From contig OY282559.1 in the NCBI GenBank assembly GCA_958295665.1, positions 273,308,047-273,372,046 on the forward strand: DNA of 64,000 nucleotides. The letters run 5' to 3'. A model generated the notes under the pieces. It saw only the letters and a program-made list of their open reading frames with translations. It made no database searches and was not told where the DNA came from. The translations under genes were made by a program, and so were the position numbers. Positions 12,411-22,210 of this stretch are shown here, one piece after another; the first letter of the stretch is position 1; every line of letters starts with the position of its first letter. This DNA comes from Tipula vernalis (taxonomy: Eukaryota > Arthropoda > Insecta > Diptera > Tipulidae).

Positions 12411-12484
12411 GCGTCTACGTCTATTTTAAGATTGTCTACACACAAATGTCGGCAATAGCGTAGACAATAGATTTAGACGTAGAT
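12411..12484. repeat. GTCTAC/GTAGAC inverted repeat
   Basis: GCGTCTACGTCTA and ATTGTCTAC on the left (12411-12439) face GTAGACAAT and TAGACGTAGA on the right (12460-12484). A further GTAGACAAT follows near 12500. Imperfect pairing; possibly one end of a small element. Confidence 0.5.
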
Positions 12485-12662
12485 AATGTAGAAAAACCGT
12501 AGACAATTCGTAGAAATTAAATTTTTTTTTGTTGTTGTTGTTTCTCGTTAATATAAAGCACGAATGCCGCATAATTTCTTAGAATACTAAAAAACGATAG
12601 AAATATTAGATACAATTTATTTGTTAATTTTAAGCTTTTAGTACTATAAAAAAAACTATCTG
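12485..12662. other. AT-rich spacer
   Basis: Contains a T run followed by (TTG)n near 12530. No gene. Confidence 0.4.
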
Positions 12663-13860
12663 TAAAATCTTTAAACATTTAAAAATTTTTAAAACTTTCA
12701 AAAATTTTATGATGATGGCTCGTTGGTTGTCCTTAGTTAAATAAAATTTTTTAAAAAAATATTTTTCTTAAACATAGTTATACATATAAAAATAAATAAA
12801 CATAACATGTACATAAGATAAAATTATATGTCATACAATTTTATGTGTCCAAAATTTATTGGTCCAAAAAATCATATATTAACTCACTCATTATTTCTTC
12901 TTTGTTAAGTACATTTACAGATACACAGTGAAGACAAAAATCAACGTTGATCAATGGTCAATGTATAAAATTATTATTCGTATTGTTTACAATTTTTATT
13001 ATAGGTGATCAAGAGTGTCCAGGATAATTTATAATTATTAGATTAACTTTGTGTAACGTATGAAACTTAAATAAAAAATCATAGATTTCGGGCCAATTTT
13101 ACAAATTTTGTTTTCGCTTTTTATTATTGAAAATTTTAATTGTTTTTTTAAATTCATAATTCAGATTGTTATGTGGAGTTCTATGGTAGAAAAAATTGCT
13201 GTAAATAAAAAAAAAATGATTTACAGCAATTTTGTGCGGGAAAATTTGCGTGGGAAAATATTATTGATGTTTTTTTGATGTAAATCAATTTTGAGAAATT
13301 TACCTCCATCTTTCTTCCAGCAAAATTATGTTCCAGCAAGACTATGTAGCCACAAATTTTATAGTTTCCATTTTAAGTATTTTTTTTTAATAATACAACC
13401 AAAATTTCTCCTGACAGCTAATCTCACATCTAAAAAACCTGTGGTTTTGTTTCCATCACAAAATAAATTTGCTCGTACGTTCTATGGGACCCGTTTGAAA
13501 TTGCTATATTTCAAAAATTCCATAGAACACGACATTAGTGTCCGTTTTAAAATTTATATTATTTCTTAAATTAGAGGAAATTTCTGCTGATTCTAATATC
13601 AATTTATTCTTCAGATACTTTTCTCTGTGAACTATTTTGATTTTATTGAAATCAAAATTATGTGCATTTTCTATTGCATGGGTGGATGTTTGTTTGTTGT
13701 TACATCTAATATCGCTCTGATGTTTTTAAACTCTAGCTCTTAATTTTTGTTTGGTTTGACCAATATATTTTTTCCACAATAACATGGAATTTCGTATACT
13801 ACGTCATGTTGTTGGTCTATTGGTATTTTATCTTTAAGTTTTGAGAATGATGTTTTAACA
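12663..13860 (-). pseudogene. PLE1 inverted arm: GIY-YIG domain and 3' tail
   Basis: This is the reverse complement of 25121-26341. 13830-13560 read on the minus strand corresponds to the GIY-YIG endonuclease coding stretch of 25180-25470 with scattered substitutions and small indels. 13550-12663 matches the 3' untranslated tail, including GGCTCGTTGGTTGTCC near 12719. The homology stops at about 13860, where the plus-oriented copy starts soon after. It has no RT domain, so it is a 5'-truncated partial copy. Confidence 0.85.
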
Positions 13861-13954
13861 AAATATATAACAAAAAAGTATATAACAAAAAATTATATTG
13901 GCACAAAAATTTAATATTCTAACAGAAGAATATCAAAGTCATAGTTTATAATGA

Positions 13955-14742
13955 AGACTTTTTAGTTAATTTAACGGACATCGAAGTGCCACAAGATATT
14001 AAAATTTTGCTTTCGTTTGGACGAAAATTTGCAGTACCCACAAATATTAAAAAATTTCCATGTTACTCCATAATAGCAAATGTTGAAGATCTAATTTATA
14101 AGGACCTTTTCCGAAATCAAAATCAAACACGAGAACTTATAGCAACAACGATCAATAAATTTATAGAACGTAACCCTAAATGTGATCCCTATAGTGATTG
14201 TATTAGCAAAGCAAATAAGAACTTAAATTATTTCTTAAAAAGTAATGAACATATTGTTATACTGAATAAGAGTAAAAAAACAGTAATAATGACAAAAAAT
14301 GTATATGAAATCAAACTTATCCAGCTTCTTAGTGATACAGAAACATACGAACGACTCAATAAAGACCCCACAACTCGAGTTACTAACGAATTGAATAAGT
14401 TACTACCCAAAATCAATATAGAAATAGGTTCAAGGTTAACATCACTAGTTACAGTTAAAAATACGACCAGTCCTAGAATTTACGGTCTACCTAAAATACA
14501 TAAGATTGGCAATCCGTTAAGGCCAATAGTGTCAACAATTAACTCCCCTAGTTACAATCCGGCCAAATACCTTTTCGGGGTTTTAAGAAATATTACTACT
14601 AACAGTACATTTAATATTAAAAACTCATTTCATTTAAAAAGTATAATTAACGATACGGATGATGTCCTAGTACAGTTTGATGTCGTATCCTTATTTACTA
14701 ATGTACTAACCAAAATTGCCATACGAGAAGTAGAGAGGAGAT
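13955..14742 (+). pseudogene. PLE1 reverse transcriptase, N-terminal half
   Basis: The open frame reads VNLTDIEVPQDIKILLSFG, then the PLE-specific block YGLPKIHKIGNPLRPIVS with NSPSYNPAKYLFGVL. It reaches VLVQFDVVSLFTNV, where FDV is the first RT catalytic aspartate motif. It ends at IREVERR, where a foreign insertion begins. The same REVERR coding bases recur at 24329-24350 as the target duplication, and the RT continues there. The start is uncertain: 13986 is within the domain and the in-frame sequence extends a little upstream without an ATG. Confidence 0.9.
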
Positions 14743-15168
14743 TGATTGATTGATTGATTGATATGAATACACGGCCAAGCTTATGAAGCAAGAAATCCCG
14801 TGTTAGTGATGTGGTTATTAAACTGTCACACCAACTCTATAACACAGGTGAATGCTTACCTTACTGAAGATACCTAAGCACCATTACAACAAGGAGAGCA
14901 CAACCACCCGCGATATCACATAAATGTGACAGCAACATGTCCACCCCTGGCCGGGTCCCACCGTGCACTCTTTCACACATAACAAAACCGAAGGATAGGA
15001 TAGGATAGTTAGAAGTGACAGAATCGGCCCGGTTACAGGCACCTAGGTATAGCCGATAGTAAGTAAATTGATAGTAATTAGATAGTAAAATAGATAGCAC
15101 AGGACAACACATATTAAGGAAGAGACCCCTTTAAATATTCTTAAAGCTAAATTAATTATAATTATTAT

Positions 15169-15434
15169 TGTCAAGAACCAATATCAAAGCAACCGTACAC
15201 GACGTATAATAAAATAAGGATGCCATGATAATGTATTCTAGAACGATGGAAAATGAGTTTTGTTTTGTAGGGAGTTATATTCGAACCGCCGCAACGTGAA
15301 CTACTAACGTTTTAGTTCTATTTTATATTAATAAATTGTTTTGTTTTGTTATATTAAAGAATCATAATTTCTCATTCTAATTTAATTCATATTAAATTAC
15401 CCCTGCCGTTCTCCGAACCTTTGCCTATCTGACA
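15169..15434 (+). repeat. Gypsy 5' LTR
   Basis: 266 bp, starts TGTCAAGAACC and ends CTATCTGACA. The inverted termini are TGTCA/TGACA. No difference from the 3' LTR was found by reading. Confidence 0.95.
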
Positions 15435-15454
15435 AATTCAGATGTGGGGTTTCC
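15435..15454 (+). promoter_or_regulatory. candidate primer-binding site
   Basis: AATTCAGATGTGGGGTTTCC follows the LTR directly, where the tRNA primer site should be. It does not begin with the usual TGG. Its reverse complement resembles a tRNA T-arm plus acceptor stem, as in tRNA-Leu-primed elements. Tentative. Confidence 0.35.
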
Positions 15455-15490
15455 AAAAATTGTCAAAGTGAAATTTCTGGAATTCCTTAC

Positions 15491-15528
<38 letters not shown>

Positions 15529-15584
15529 AATCGCGTAAAATAAAATTCCGCCGAAAATTACAAAAAAAAAAAAAAAAAAATAAA

Positions 15585-16238
15585 ATGCCGAGTTTCAATC
15601 ATTTAAGAGTTGAAACATTAAGAAATAAATGTAAGAATGCTGGACTACCTACAACCGGTAACAAAAAAAAGTTAATTGAGCGACTGGAAGAATCTTATAG
15701 TGACGAGGAATGCGACGCTGAGGACAAAACAATGGCTAATCGAATATTCGAGTTGGAAAAAGAAATTTCAATTTTGAGAACGTCATCAATTGCGTCATCG
15801 CCGTTTATTAACACGATTCCGAATTCTCAATCAATTTCATTTGATCCACCACACACGCAAGTTTTGTCACATCCGTTTGAATGTGTGACTTCATCACAAT
15901 TTTCGTCTACTATTACTCCGACGCAACAAAGTTATTCGAGCTTACCCAGTCAGCAGTTTATAAATAACAATGCAACATCGGGCATTGTTGGACCGACACA
16001 ATATTTAAATGCGAATGTGATCAATCCAGGTTGCCGTGCAACAACGAGTGTTACGTCGTCGTGTTATGTCACGGATACACTCGTAAGACCGATTTCGTCT
16101 AATTATACTACTCAACCGCTGACGAATGGAGTGTCGGGAATGGTTGGGTCATCCATTCCATATTTTCAAGCGACATCAGATCAACAATATGCGCCGAATG
16201 TTGGAGTTGGTATCCCATATTACCAGCCTGGATTATAA
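15585..16238 (+). CDS. gag: Gypsy Gag N-terminal part with SAP-like motif
   Basis: Start chosen at ATG 15585, after two long A tracts (15491-15526 and 15562-15580); the frame is open upstream only because the tracts encode lysine. Residues about 7-32 (LRVETLRNKCKNAGL, then GNKKKLIERL) look like a SAP DNA/RNA-binding helix pair. A short coiled-coil-like stretch (RIFELEKEISILR) follows, then a long S/T/Q/N/P-rich linker. The frame ends at TAA 16236-16238. The downstream frame 16278-20402 is in the same register and continues the same composition, so the stop splits one polyprotein. Structural Gag role (particle assembly) is inferred from the family. Confidence 0.7.
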   Translation: MPSFNHLRVETLRNKCKNAGLPTTGNKKKLIERLEESYSDEECDAEDKTMANRIFELEKEISILRTSSIASSPFINTIPNSQSISFDPPHTQVLSHPFECVTSSQFSSTITPTQQSYSSLPSQQFINNNATSGIVGPTQYLNANVINPGCRATTSVTSSCYVTDTLVRPISSNYTTQPLTNGVSGMVGSSIPYFQATSDQQYAPNVGVGIPYYQPGL

Positions 16239-16277
16239 CATGTTCCTAATCCCCCGTACGGGTTAACAAGACAACCA

Positions 16278-19200
16278 ATGCCAACAAACAACTTTAATAC
16301 AAATACGATGGATCCGATGTATAGAAACGTGCCAAATGTTGGGTTTCCAAACGTTTATCATGGCAATCCGTTCAGTAATGTGAAGGACGTTATGTCAATC
16401 CTTCCGGAATTTAATCCGTCATCGTCGTTGTCAATGAGCTCAGTCAAATTTATTCAGAAAATTGACAATCTGAAGAATGCATATTGCTGGGATGACCGAG
16501 TTGTGATTTTTGCGGTTCAATCGAAGCTGTTAGGACCCGCAAAATATTGGATTGATGGCGTTCAAGAAGTATTTGGTACGTGGCAACAATTTAAAAATAA
16601 ATTTCTTCAGGATTTCCCGTGCGAGATGAATGTTGCAGACGTTCATATTGAAATGATGGAGACAAAACGTAAATTTCACGAAACACCCGAGGAGTATTAT
16701 TATAAGATGTTGTCTCTGGGAAGAAAAGGTGAACTTTCAGACGATTGCATTGTTAAATACACAATAAATGGGATTAACCATGATGATTTGAAAAAGCAGA
16801 TATCCAAACCATTTTCAAATTGTAACGAGTTGCTGACCGCCATCAGAGGATACGTCAATTATAATCCCATAATCCAAAGAACATCGACACCCGCACCAAA
16901 ACCGTTTATTACAACGCCGAAAACTAACCCGTTCACGTCATCATTGAAACCTCAATCATCGAATTCATCCGAGTCATCAAATTATGCAAAACGGCTGATA
17001 CCTAGAAATGCAGATTCCAATTCCATGATCTGCTACAATTGTTTCAACCCGGGACATTTGTCAATAAAATGCCCAGAGCCACCGAGAAGAGAACGTTGCA
17101 TGAATTGCCTTCGAACGACACACCAAACCGCTGCATGCCCAGATAAACGAAAAACTATTACCGAATCGAAAACGTTTGCCAAGCCAAATGTCGCTAAAAT
17201 TGAGGAAAAATCGGTACCAACCGCCGTCGTCGACGATTTCATTTCAAAAGAAATCAAAATAAATGGTAAAGAGACTTCTTCATTCGTGGACCCCGGTAGC
17301 AATCGAACCTTGATCCGTAAGTCATTCGCCGAAAATATGAAACCGAAATTTGATTGTTCCATCGTTCTTACTGGATTTGCTGGTGGTCAATACGTGTGTC
17401 AACAATTTATTGCCGCAACCATAGACGTCGATAACAATACGTACTATTCGCATGTTCTTGTCGTAGAGGACGAATTTATTTCCGAAAATGTATTGTTGGG
17501 CCGTGACATTTTGTGTAAAGAAGGAAATCGACTTGTAATCGAAGGGGACCGTTGTACAATTGAGATTACGGAAAATCTAAACATGGGAAAGGATTTAAGC
17601 GTAACCGAACAAAGTCAACTAAAATGGTTGCTGTCGTCACAGTCCGATGTTTTTGCTTCAGCAGTATCGGAGTTAGGCAAGTGTACCCTAACAAAGATGG
17701 AAATTAAACTAACCACCGACATACCGATAAATATCAAACCGTATCGTATCGCTTTCGCAAAAAGACCGATTGTTAAAAATATTGTGGACGAATTGTTACA
17801 GAACGATATTATTCGACCTTCTGATTCTCCGTACGCCTCGCCCATTGTCTTAGTCGATAAGAAGAATGGCGAAAGTCGAATGTGTGTTGACTATCGACAG
17901 TTAAACAAGATCACCGTAAAGCAGCCATACCCGATGCCTATTATCGACGATCTGTTGGCATGCCTGTCTGGAAATAAATATTTCAGTACATTGGATTTGA
18001 AAATGGGCTATCATCAGATCGAAGTCGACGATGAATCAAAGAAGTACACCGCTTTCGTAACGACAGAAGGACATTACGAATATAATCGAATGCCGTTTGG
18101 TTTAGTCGACGCACCATCCGTATTTCAAGCCATGATGAATAAACTCGTTTCGATGATAAACCCTGGAGAAGTGATTGTGTACCTCGACGATGTAGTGATC
18201 CCGAGTAAAACCGTTAAAGAGGGATTGACACGACTACACAAGTTCTTCACTGTTGTACGACAAGCCGGATTGACTCTTCGTTTGGATAAGTGTAAATTTC
18301 TTGCAACTGAGATCACCTTTTTGGGCCACGAAATTAGTGAGGAAGGAATGTTTCCCGGAGAAGGTAAAGTTTGTGCCGTCAAGAATTTTTCTCAGCCGTC
18401 GACAGTTACCGAAGTTCGACGATTTTTGGGTCTCACCGGATTTTTCAGAAAGTTTATTAAGAATTATTCATTAATTTCGAAGCCGCTCACCAATTTGCTA
18501 CGGAAGTCCGAAGATAAAAACTTTAATTGGGGAGAAGCGCAGCAACAAGCCTTTTTGAAGTTAATCGAGCTTCTTTGTGACAAACCGTGTCTTACACTTT
18601 ACGATCTCGCCGCTCAACACGAACTACATACCGACGCGCCTAGTGTTGGTCTCGCTGGAGTCCTATTACAATCGATAGACGGAAAGACGTGGAAGCCGGT
18701 CATGTACTATAGTCGTCATTGCACAGCTGCTGAGCAAAAGTACCACAGCTACGAATTAGAGGTTCTCGCCGTTGTGGAAAGTCTTGATCGATTCCGAGTA
18801 TATCTTCTTGGAAAACGATTCCGTCTTGTCACCGATTGTTCTGCCATCGCACGTCTAAGAGAGAAAACGGAGATGATACCGAGAATCGCACGATGGTGGA
18901 TGCGACTACTTGAATATGATTTCGAGACAATTCACCGACCAGGAGATCGCATGACTCACGTCGATGCATTAAGTCGATCTCCAAACGAACCAGCGAGAGA
19001 AATGGAGACTGCCGGTTTCATAATGAAAATTGGAATTGATCAGAACGACTGGCTTCTTACTATGCAGCTCCAGGACGAAAATTTGAAAAGAATTCTTGCC
19101 GTACTCAACGGCTATCAGAAGTCCGACGATGAAAAGCAGTTGAAAGAAGAATTTCGACTTAAGGATAACCGTTTATTTCGGAAGGAGGGAGGCGAACTGA

Positions 19201-20402
19201 AATTTGTTGTACCAAAAGCAGTTAGATTTCGGGTAGTACAACATTTTCATGATAACATGGGGCACTTTGGTATCGAGAAGACAATCGAACGAATTAAAGA
19301 AAATTTGTGGTTTCCGAAAATGCGCCGATATTTAAAATCCTATATTGCTGCATGCGTCGAATGTTGCTATATGAAAGCCAAAAAAGGAAAACCCGAAGGT
19401 CGCCTGCACTTTGGAGCAATGGAACCGATACCGTTTCGGTTGATGCATATTGACCACCTCGGACCGTTTGTGAAGAGTAAACATGGAAACACACATATTA
19501 TTGCTATGTCTGACGCTTTTAGTAAATTTATAATCGTGAGAGCCGTTCGAAATACGAAAACAGCACCAGTAATAAAATTTTTGAACGACCTCACCGCTTA
19601 CTTTGGACTACCGAATCGTATCGTCAGTGATAGAGGTACGTCATTTACGTCTAAAACCTTCGATGAATATTGTGAGCGTTACAATATTCAGAAAATCAAA
19701 ACGGCGGTCCGAACTCCTCGTGCGAACGGACAAGTAGAAAGAGCGAACCAGACAATTTTGTCATTCATTTGTGCCTCTGTCGAGAATGTGAAAGATTGGG
19801 ATGAAACACTTCGAGATTTACAGTGGACCATCAATTCTCAAAAGAATTCGACAACGGGATTCAGTCCAAATGAACTGGTGTTTGATTTTACGTTGAACGA
19901 TATAATACAGAACAACTTGGTCGCTGCTTTGAACGAAGATCGTGAATTTGAGCCAGAATGCGACAGCTATCAAAAGAGAGAACAAGCTCTACAGAACATT
20001 ATGAAAGAAAGAGAAAAGTGGAAAGAAAGATTCGACCGAAAACATACCGAAACCAAGAAATACAGTGAAGGAGACTTAATCGTCATCGAAAATGAAAAGT
20101 CCTCAACCGGCGAATCACGAAAGTTGGATCCGAAATTTCGTGGACCTTATGTAGTGTCAAAAGTTCTGGGAAATGATCGCTATGTGGTGGAGGATATCAA
20201 AGGCATGCAAATTAAGTCTCGAAAATTTAATTCCATATACTCATCCGACAAAATGAAGTCTTGGTGCAGTTCATCGCCTGAATTGGATGGTATCGAAGAT
20301 GGAAATTGTTCTAGTGACGACGACTGGATCGAGGACGAACCAATGTCAGGTACGGCCGAACTGTCAAGAACCAATATCAAAGCAACCGTACACGACGTAT
20401 AA
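16278..20402 (+). CDS. pol: Gypsy Gag-Pol frame: capsid, nucleocapsid, protease, RT, RNase H, integrase
   Basis: 1,374 residues. Two CCHC knuckles at 252-265 and 274-287 (nucleocapsid). Protease motif at 338-340 is Asp-Pro-Gly, where the family has Asp-Thr/Ser-Gly. RT has CVDYRQLNK, STLDLKMGYHQI, RMPFGLVDAPSVFQ and YLDD near 635. RNase H begins at LHTDAPS. Integrase has an HHCC zinc site near 988-1035 and a catalytic D-D-35-E core (near 1057, 1117 and 1153). The C-terminal tail has a KFRGPYVV block like other Gypsy integrases; no chromodomain. The stop codon TAA (20400-20402) lies inside the 3' LTR, and no clear polypurine tract precedes that LTR. The first Met here is only the first after the in-frame stop at 16236, not a proven start. 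Confidence 0.92.
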   Translation: MPTNNFNTNTMDPMYRNVPNVGFPNVYHGNPFSNVKDVMSILPEFNPSSSLSMSSVKFIQKIDNLKNAYCWDDRVVIFAVQSKLLGPAKYWIDGVQEVFGTWQQFKNKFLQDFPCEMNVADVHIEMMETKRKFHETPEEYYYKMLSLGRKGELSDDCIVKYTINGINHDDLKKQISKPFSNCNELLTAIRGYVNYNPIIQRTSTPAPKPFITTPKTNPFTSSLKPQSSNSSESSNYAKRLIPRNADSNSMICYNCFNPGHLSIKCPEPPRRERCMNCLRTTHQTAACPDKRKTITESKTFAKPNVAKIEEKSVPTAVVDDFISKEIKINGKETSSFVDPGSNRTLIRKSFAENMKPKFDCSIVLTGFAGGQYVCQQFIAATIDVDNNTYYSHVLVVEDEFISENVLLGRDILCKEGNRLVIEGDRCTIEITENLNMGKDLSVTEQSQLKWLLSSQSDVFASAVSELGKCTLTKMEIKLTTDIPINIKPYRIAFAKRPIVKNIVDELLQNDIIRPSDSPYASPIVLVDKKNGESRMCVDYRQLNKITVKQPYPMPIIDDLLACLSGNKYFSTLDLKMGYHQIEVDDESKKYTAFVTTEGHYEYNRMPFGLVDAPSVFQAMMNKLVSMINPGEVIVYLDDVVIPSKTVKEGLTRLHKFFTVVRQAGLTLRLDKCKFLATEITFLGHEISEEGMFPGEGKVCAVKNFSQPSTVTEVRRFLGLTGFFRKFIKNYSLISKPLTNLLRKSEDKNFNWGEAQQQAFLKLIELLCDKPCLTLYDLAAQHELHTDAPSVGLAGVLLQSIDGKTWKPVMYYSRHCTAAEQKYHSYELEVLAVVESLDRFRVYLLGKRFRLVTDCSAIARLREKTEMIPRIARWWMRLLEYDFETIHRPGDRMTHVDALSRSPNEPAREMETAGFIMKIGIDQNDWLLTMQLQDENLKRILAVLNGYQKSDDEKQLKEEFRLKDNRLFRKEGGELKFVVPKAVRFRVVQHFHDNMGHFGIEKTIERIKENLWFPKMRRYLKSYIAACVECCYMKAKKGKPEGRLHFGAMEPIPFRLMHIDHLGPFVKSKHGNTHIIAMSDAFSKFIIVRAVRNTKTAPVIKFLNDLTAYFGLPNRIVSDRGTSFTSKTFDEYCERYNIQKIKTAVRTPRANGQVERANQTILSFICASVENVKDWDETLRDLQWTINSQKNSTTGFSPNELVFDFTLNDIIQNNLVAALNEDREFEPECDSYQKREQALQNIMKEREKWKERFDRKHTETKKYSEGDLIVIENEKSSTGESRKLDPKFRGPYVVSKVLGNDRYVVEDIKGMQIKSRKFNSIYSSDKMKSWCSSSPELDGIEDGNCSSDDDWIEDEPMSGTAELSRTNIKATVHDV

Positions 20403-20627
20403 TAAAATAAGGATGCCATGATAATGTATTCTAGAACGATGGAAAATGAGTTTTGTTTTGTAGGGAGTTATATTCGAACCGCCGCAACGTGAACTACTAA
20501 CGTTTTAGTTCTATTTTATATTAATAAATTGTTTTGTTTTGTTATATTAAAGAATCATAATTTCTCATTCTAATTTAATTCATATTAAATTACCCCTGCC
20601 GTTCTCCGAACCTTTGCCTATCTGACA
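20362..20627 (+). repeat. Gypsy 3' LTR
   Basis: 266 bp, apparently identical to 15169-15434. It overlaps the last 41 bases of the pol frame and is followed by the TTAT duplication. Confidence 0.95.
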
Positions 20628-20689
20628 TTATAAAGACGGAAAAATTCCATTTTTAATAAATTTTTAAAACTGTGGCTTATATCACTTAT

Positions 20690-21987
20690 TTTATTATATG
20701 AAAACACATATATAAATGAATTTTCATAAAATTAATTAATTAAAAACAATTAACTTTCTTTTTGTGATATATTATTTATTTTTAAATTCAAGACCGGTTT
20801 CGGACATTCGTCCTTCTTCAGTTCTTGTTCTATTAATGAAAAAATTTTTGTTGTTGTTTTATTTTTTCGCTTTCTATGTAAACGACATCTTGTTTTGGAT
20901 TGTTAAATCAAAAATTTTATTCGTTTTTTAATTAATTTTGTCGTTTAGCATGAGTGGATCATTCCGCCGTTTGTATATTTCATATTCCTCAATTCTGTCC
21001 ATTTTGTTGCCTTTATGAAGTCTATGAAGAATGTGTAAATTTGTTTCAAAATCCGTGTATGTATGTTTCTCGGTTAATAAATGTTGTGCAAAATTTGAAT
21101 TACATTTTGTGGTTTTATGGGTATTGTTGGCTTCATATATATGTTCGTTGAATCGTTGTTTGAATGTACGCCCTGTTTGGCCAATATAATATTTTGGGAA
21201 ATCATTACATTTTAATTTGTATACGCCGCTGTCAATTTCGTTTTATTGTATCGCTCTCAATTTGTGTTGTATTTTATTTTCTGTTTTGTACGCGATATTG
21301 TAGCCATAATTTTTTAAAATTTTGTGTAATATGTTGCTAGTGTGTTCATTATAATCTATTGTGATGTATCTTTTATTTTCTTGTTCATCAACATGTAAAG
21401 TGGTTAAATTTTGTTGTTGCATCTTACTATTTTGGTGTTTAATCGGTGAATAATGTTTGGATTGAATCCGTTCATATCAGCAATGTTGATGATAGTTTTT
21501 AATTCTTCAAAATAATCGGTGTTGTGCATGGGAATGCTGTTGAGTCTATGTATCATATGGCTGTATGCTGATATTTTATGTTGGAATGGATGATAAGAAC
21601 TGTTGTGTATTGTGTGGTTTGTTTGTGTTGCTTTCCTGAATATTTTAAAAATGTGATGTCCCTCAATATTTTGTATTGTTAGATCCAAAAAAAGTGATGG
21701 TCTTATTTGTTTCGGTTTCCAATGTGAATTTTATGTTGGGGTGTATATTGTTTATGTAAATGTGTAAATTGTCTATTTGCCTTTGTGTGCCTTTGAATAA
21801 TATGATGATGTCATCAACGTATCGATGCCAATATATCAGGTTGTTTTTGTATTTGTTGCGGTTGTTGTGTATATATGTTTCCTCAAAAAAGTTTAGATAA
21901 ATATCGGCTAGTGCACCAGATAGGGGGCTTCCCATTGGTAGACCTTCATTTTGTCTATAAAATGTTTGGTTATGTTGAAAATAGTTT
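20690..21987 (-). pseudogene. PLE2 minus copy: RT C-terminal half and GIY-YIG endonuclease
   Basis: Read on the minus strand from 21987: YRQNEGLPMGSPLSGALADI, WHRYVDDIIILF (intact YVDD, 21808-21825), FTLETETNKTITFF, then RLNSIPMHNTDYFEE. After a stop near 21245 comes SGVYKLKCNDFPKYYIGQTG, the GIY-YIG nuclease signature (here GVY-YIG). A frame shift occurs at a 7-A run (plus strand 21687-21693). The protein lacks its N-terminal half. PLE RT plus GIY-YIG endonuclease is the standard architecture for target-primed mobility of canonical Penelope elements. Confidence 0.88.
20789..20827 (-). ncRNA. hammerhead-ribozyme-like motif, PLE2 minus copy
   Basis: On the minus strand: CTGAAGA, stem GGAC-GAAT-GTCC, then GAAAC followed by CGGTC. 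The CUGANGA and GAAA boxes around a 4-bp stem match the hammerhead core. Flanking CAAGA and TCTTG can pair. Helix III would be very short (ACC/GGT). Hammerhead motifs have been described in Penelope-like elements; activity here is untested. Confidence 0.45.
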
Positions 21988-22210
21988 TTCCAGTTACTGA
22001 AACAATAGGAATCATTAATAATCTACTAATGAAAAATGGAGTTGACGTGAGAAAAGTCAATGAAGTCATTGTTTTACTAAATGAAATAACCAGGCAAAAC
22101 TATTTTCAACATAACCAAACATTTTATAGACAAAATGAAGGTCTACCAATGGGAAGACCCCTATCTGGTACACTAGCCGATATTTATCTAAACTTTTTTG
22201 AGGAAACATA

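Larger units (their letters stand above)
15169..20627 (+). mobile_element. Ty3/Gypsy LTR retrotransposon, nearly intact, mdg3/micropia-like
   Basis: A 5,459-bp element with two 266-bp LTRs (15169-15434, 20362-20627) that look identical by eye and run TG...CA. A 4-bp duplication TTAT lies at 15165-15168 and 20628-20631. It encodes Gag (15585-16238) and, after one in-frame stop, nucleocapsid-protease-RT-RNaseH-integrase (16278-20402). The domain order with integrase last defines Gypsy. The RNase H/linker string RIARWWMRLLEYDFE and the compact single-frame layout resemble the mdg3/micropia lineage, which I infer rather than know. No envelope frame is present. Indistinguishable LTRs imply very recent insertion. 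Confidence 0.93.

Noticed and set aside
12249..12458. 69-codon frame with a fairly balanced composition
   Set aside because: No recognisable domain; ends within the inverted repeat at 12411-12484.
14743..14761. (GATT)n as an ordinary microsatellite
   Set aside because: Its position exactly at the edge of a 22-bp target duplication makes it the tail of an inserted element.
17033..20419. Minus-strand frames inside the Gypsy pol region
   Set aside because: Antisense shadows of a long conserved coding frame; none has a start context or motif.
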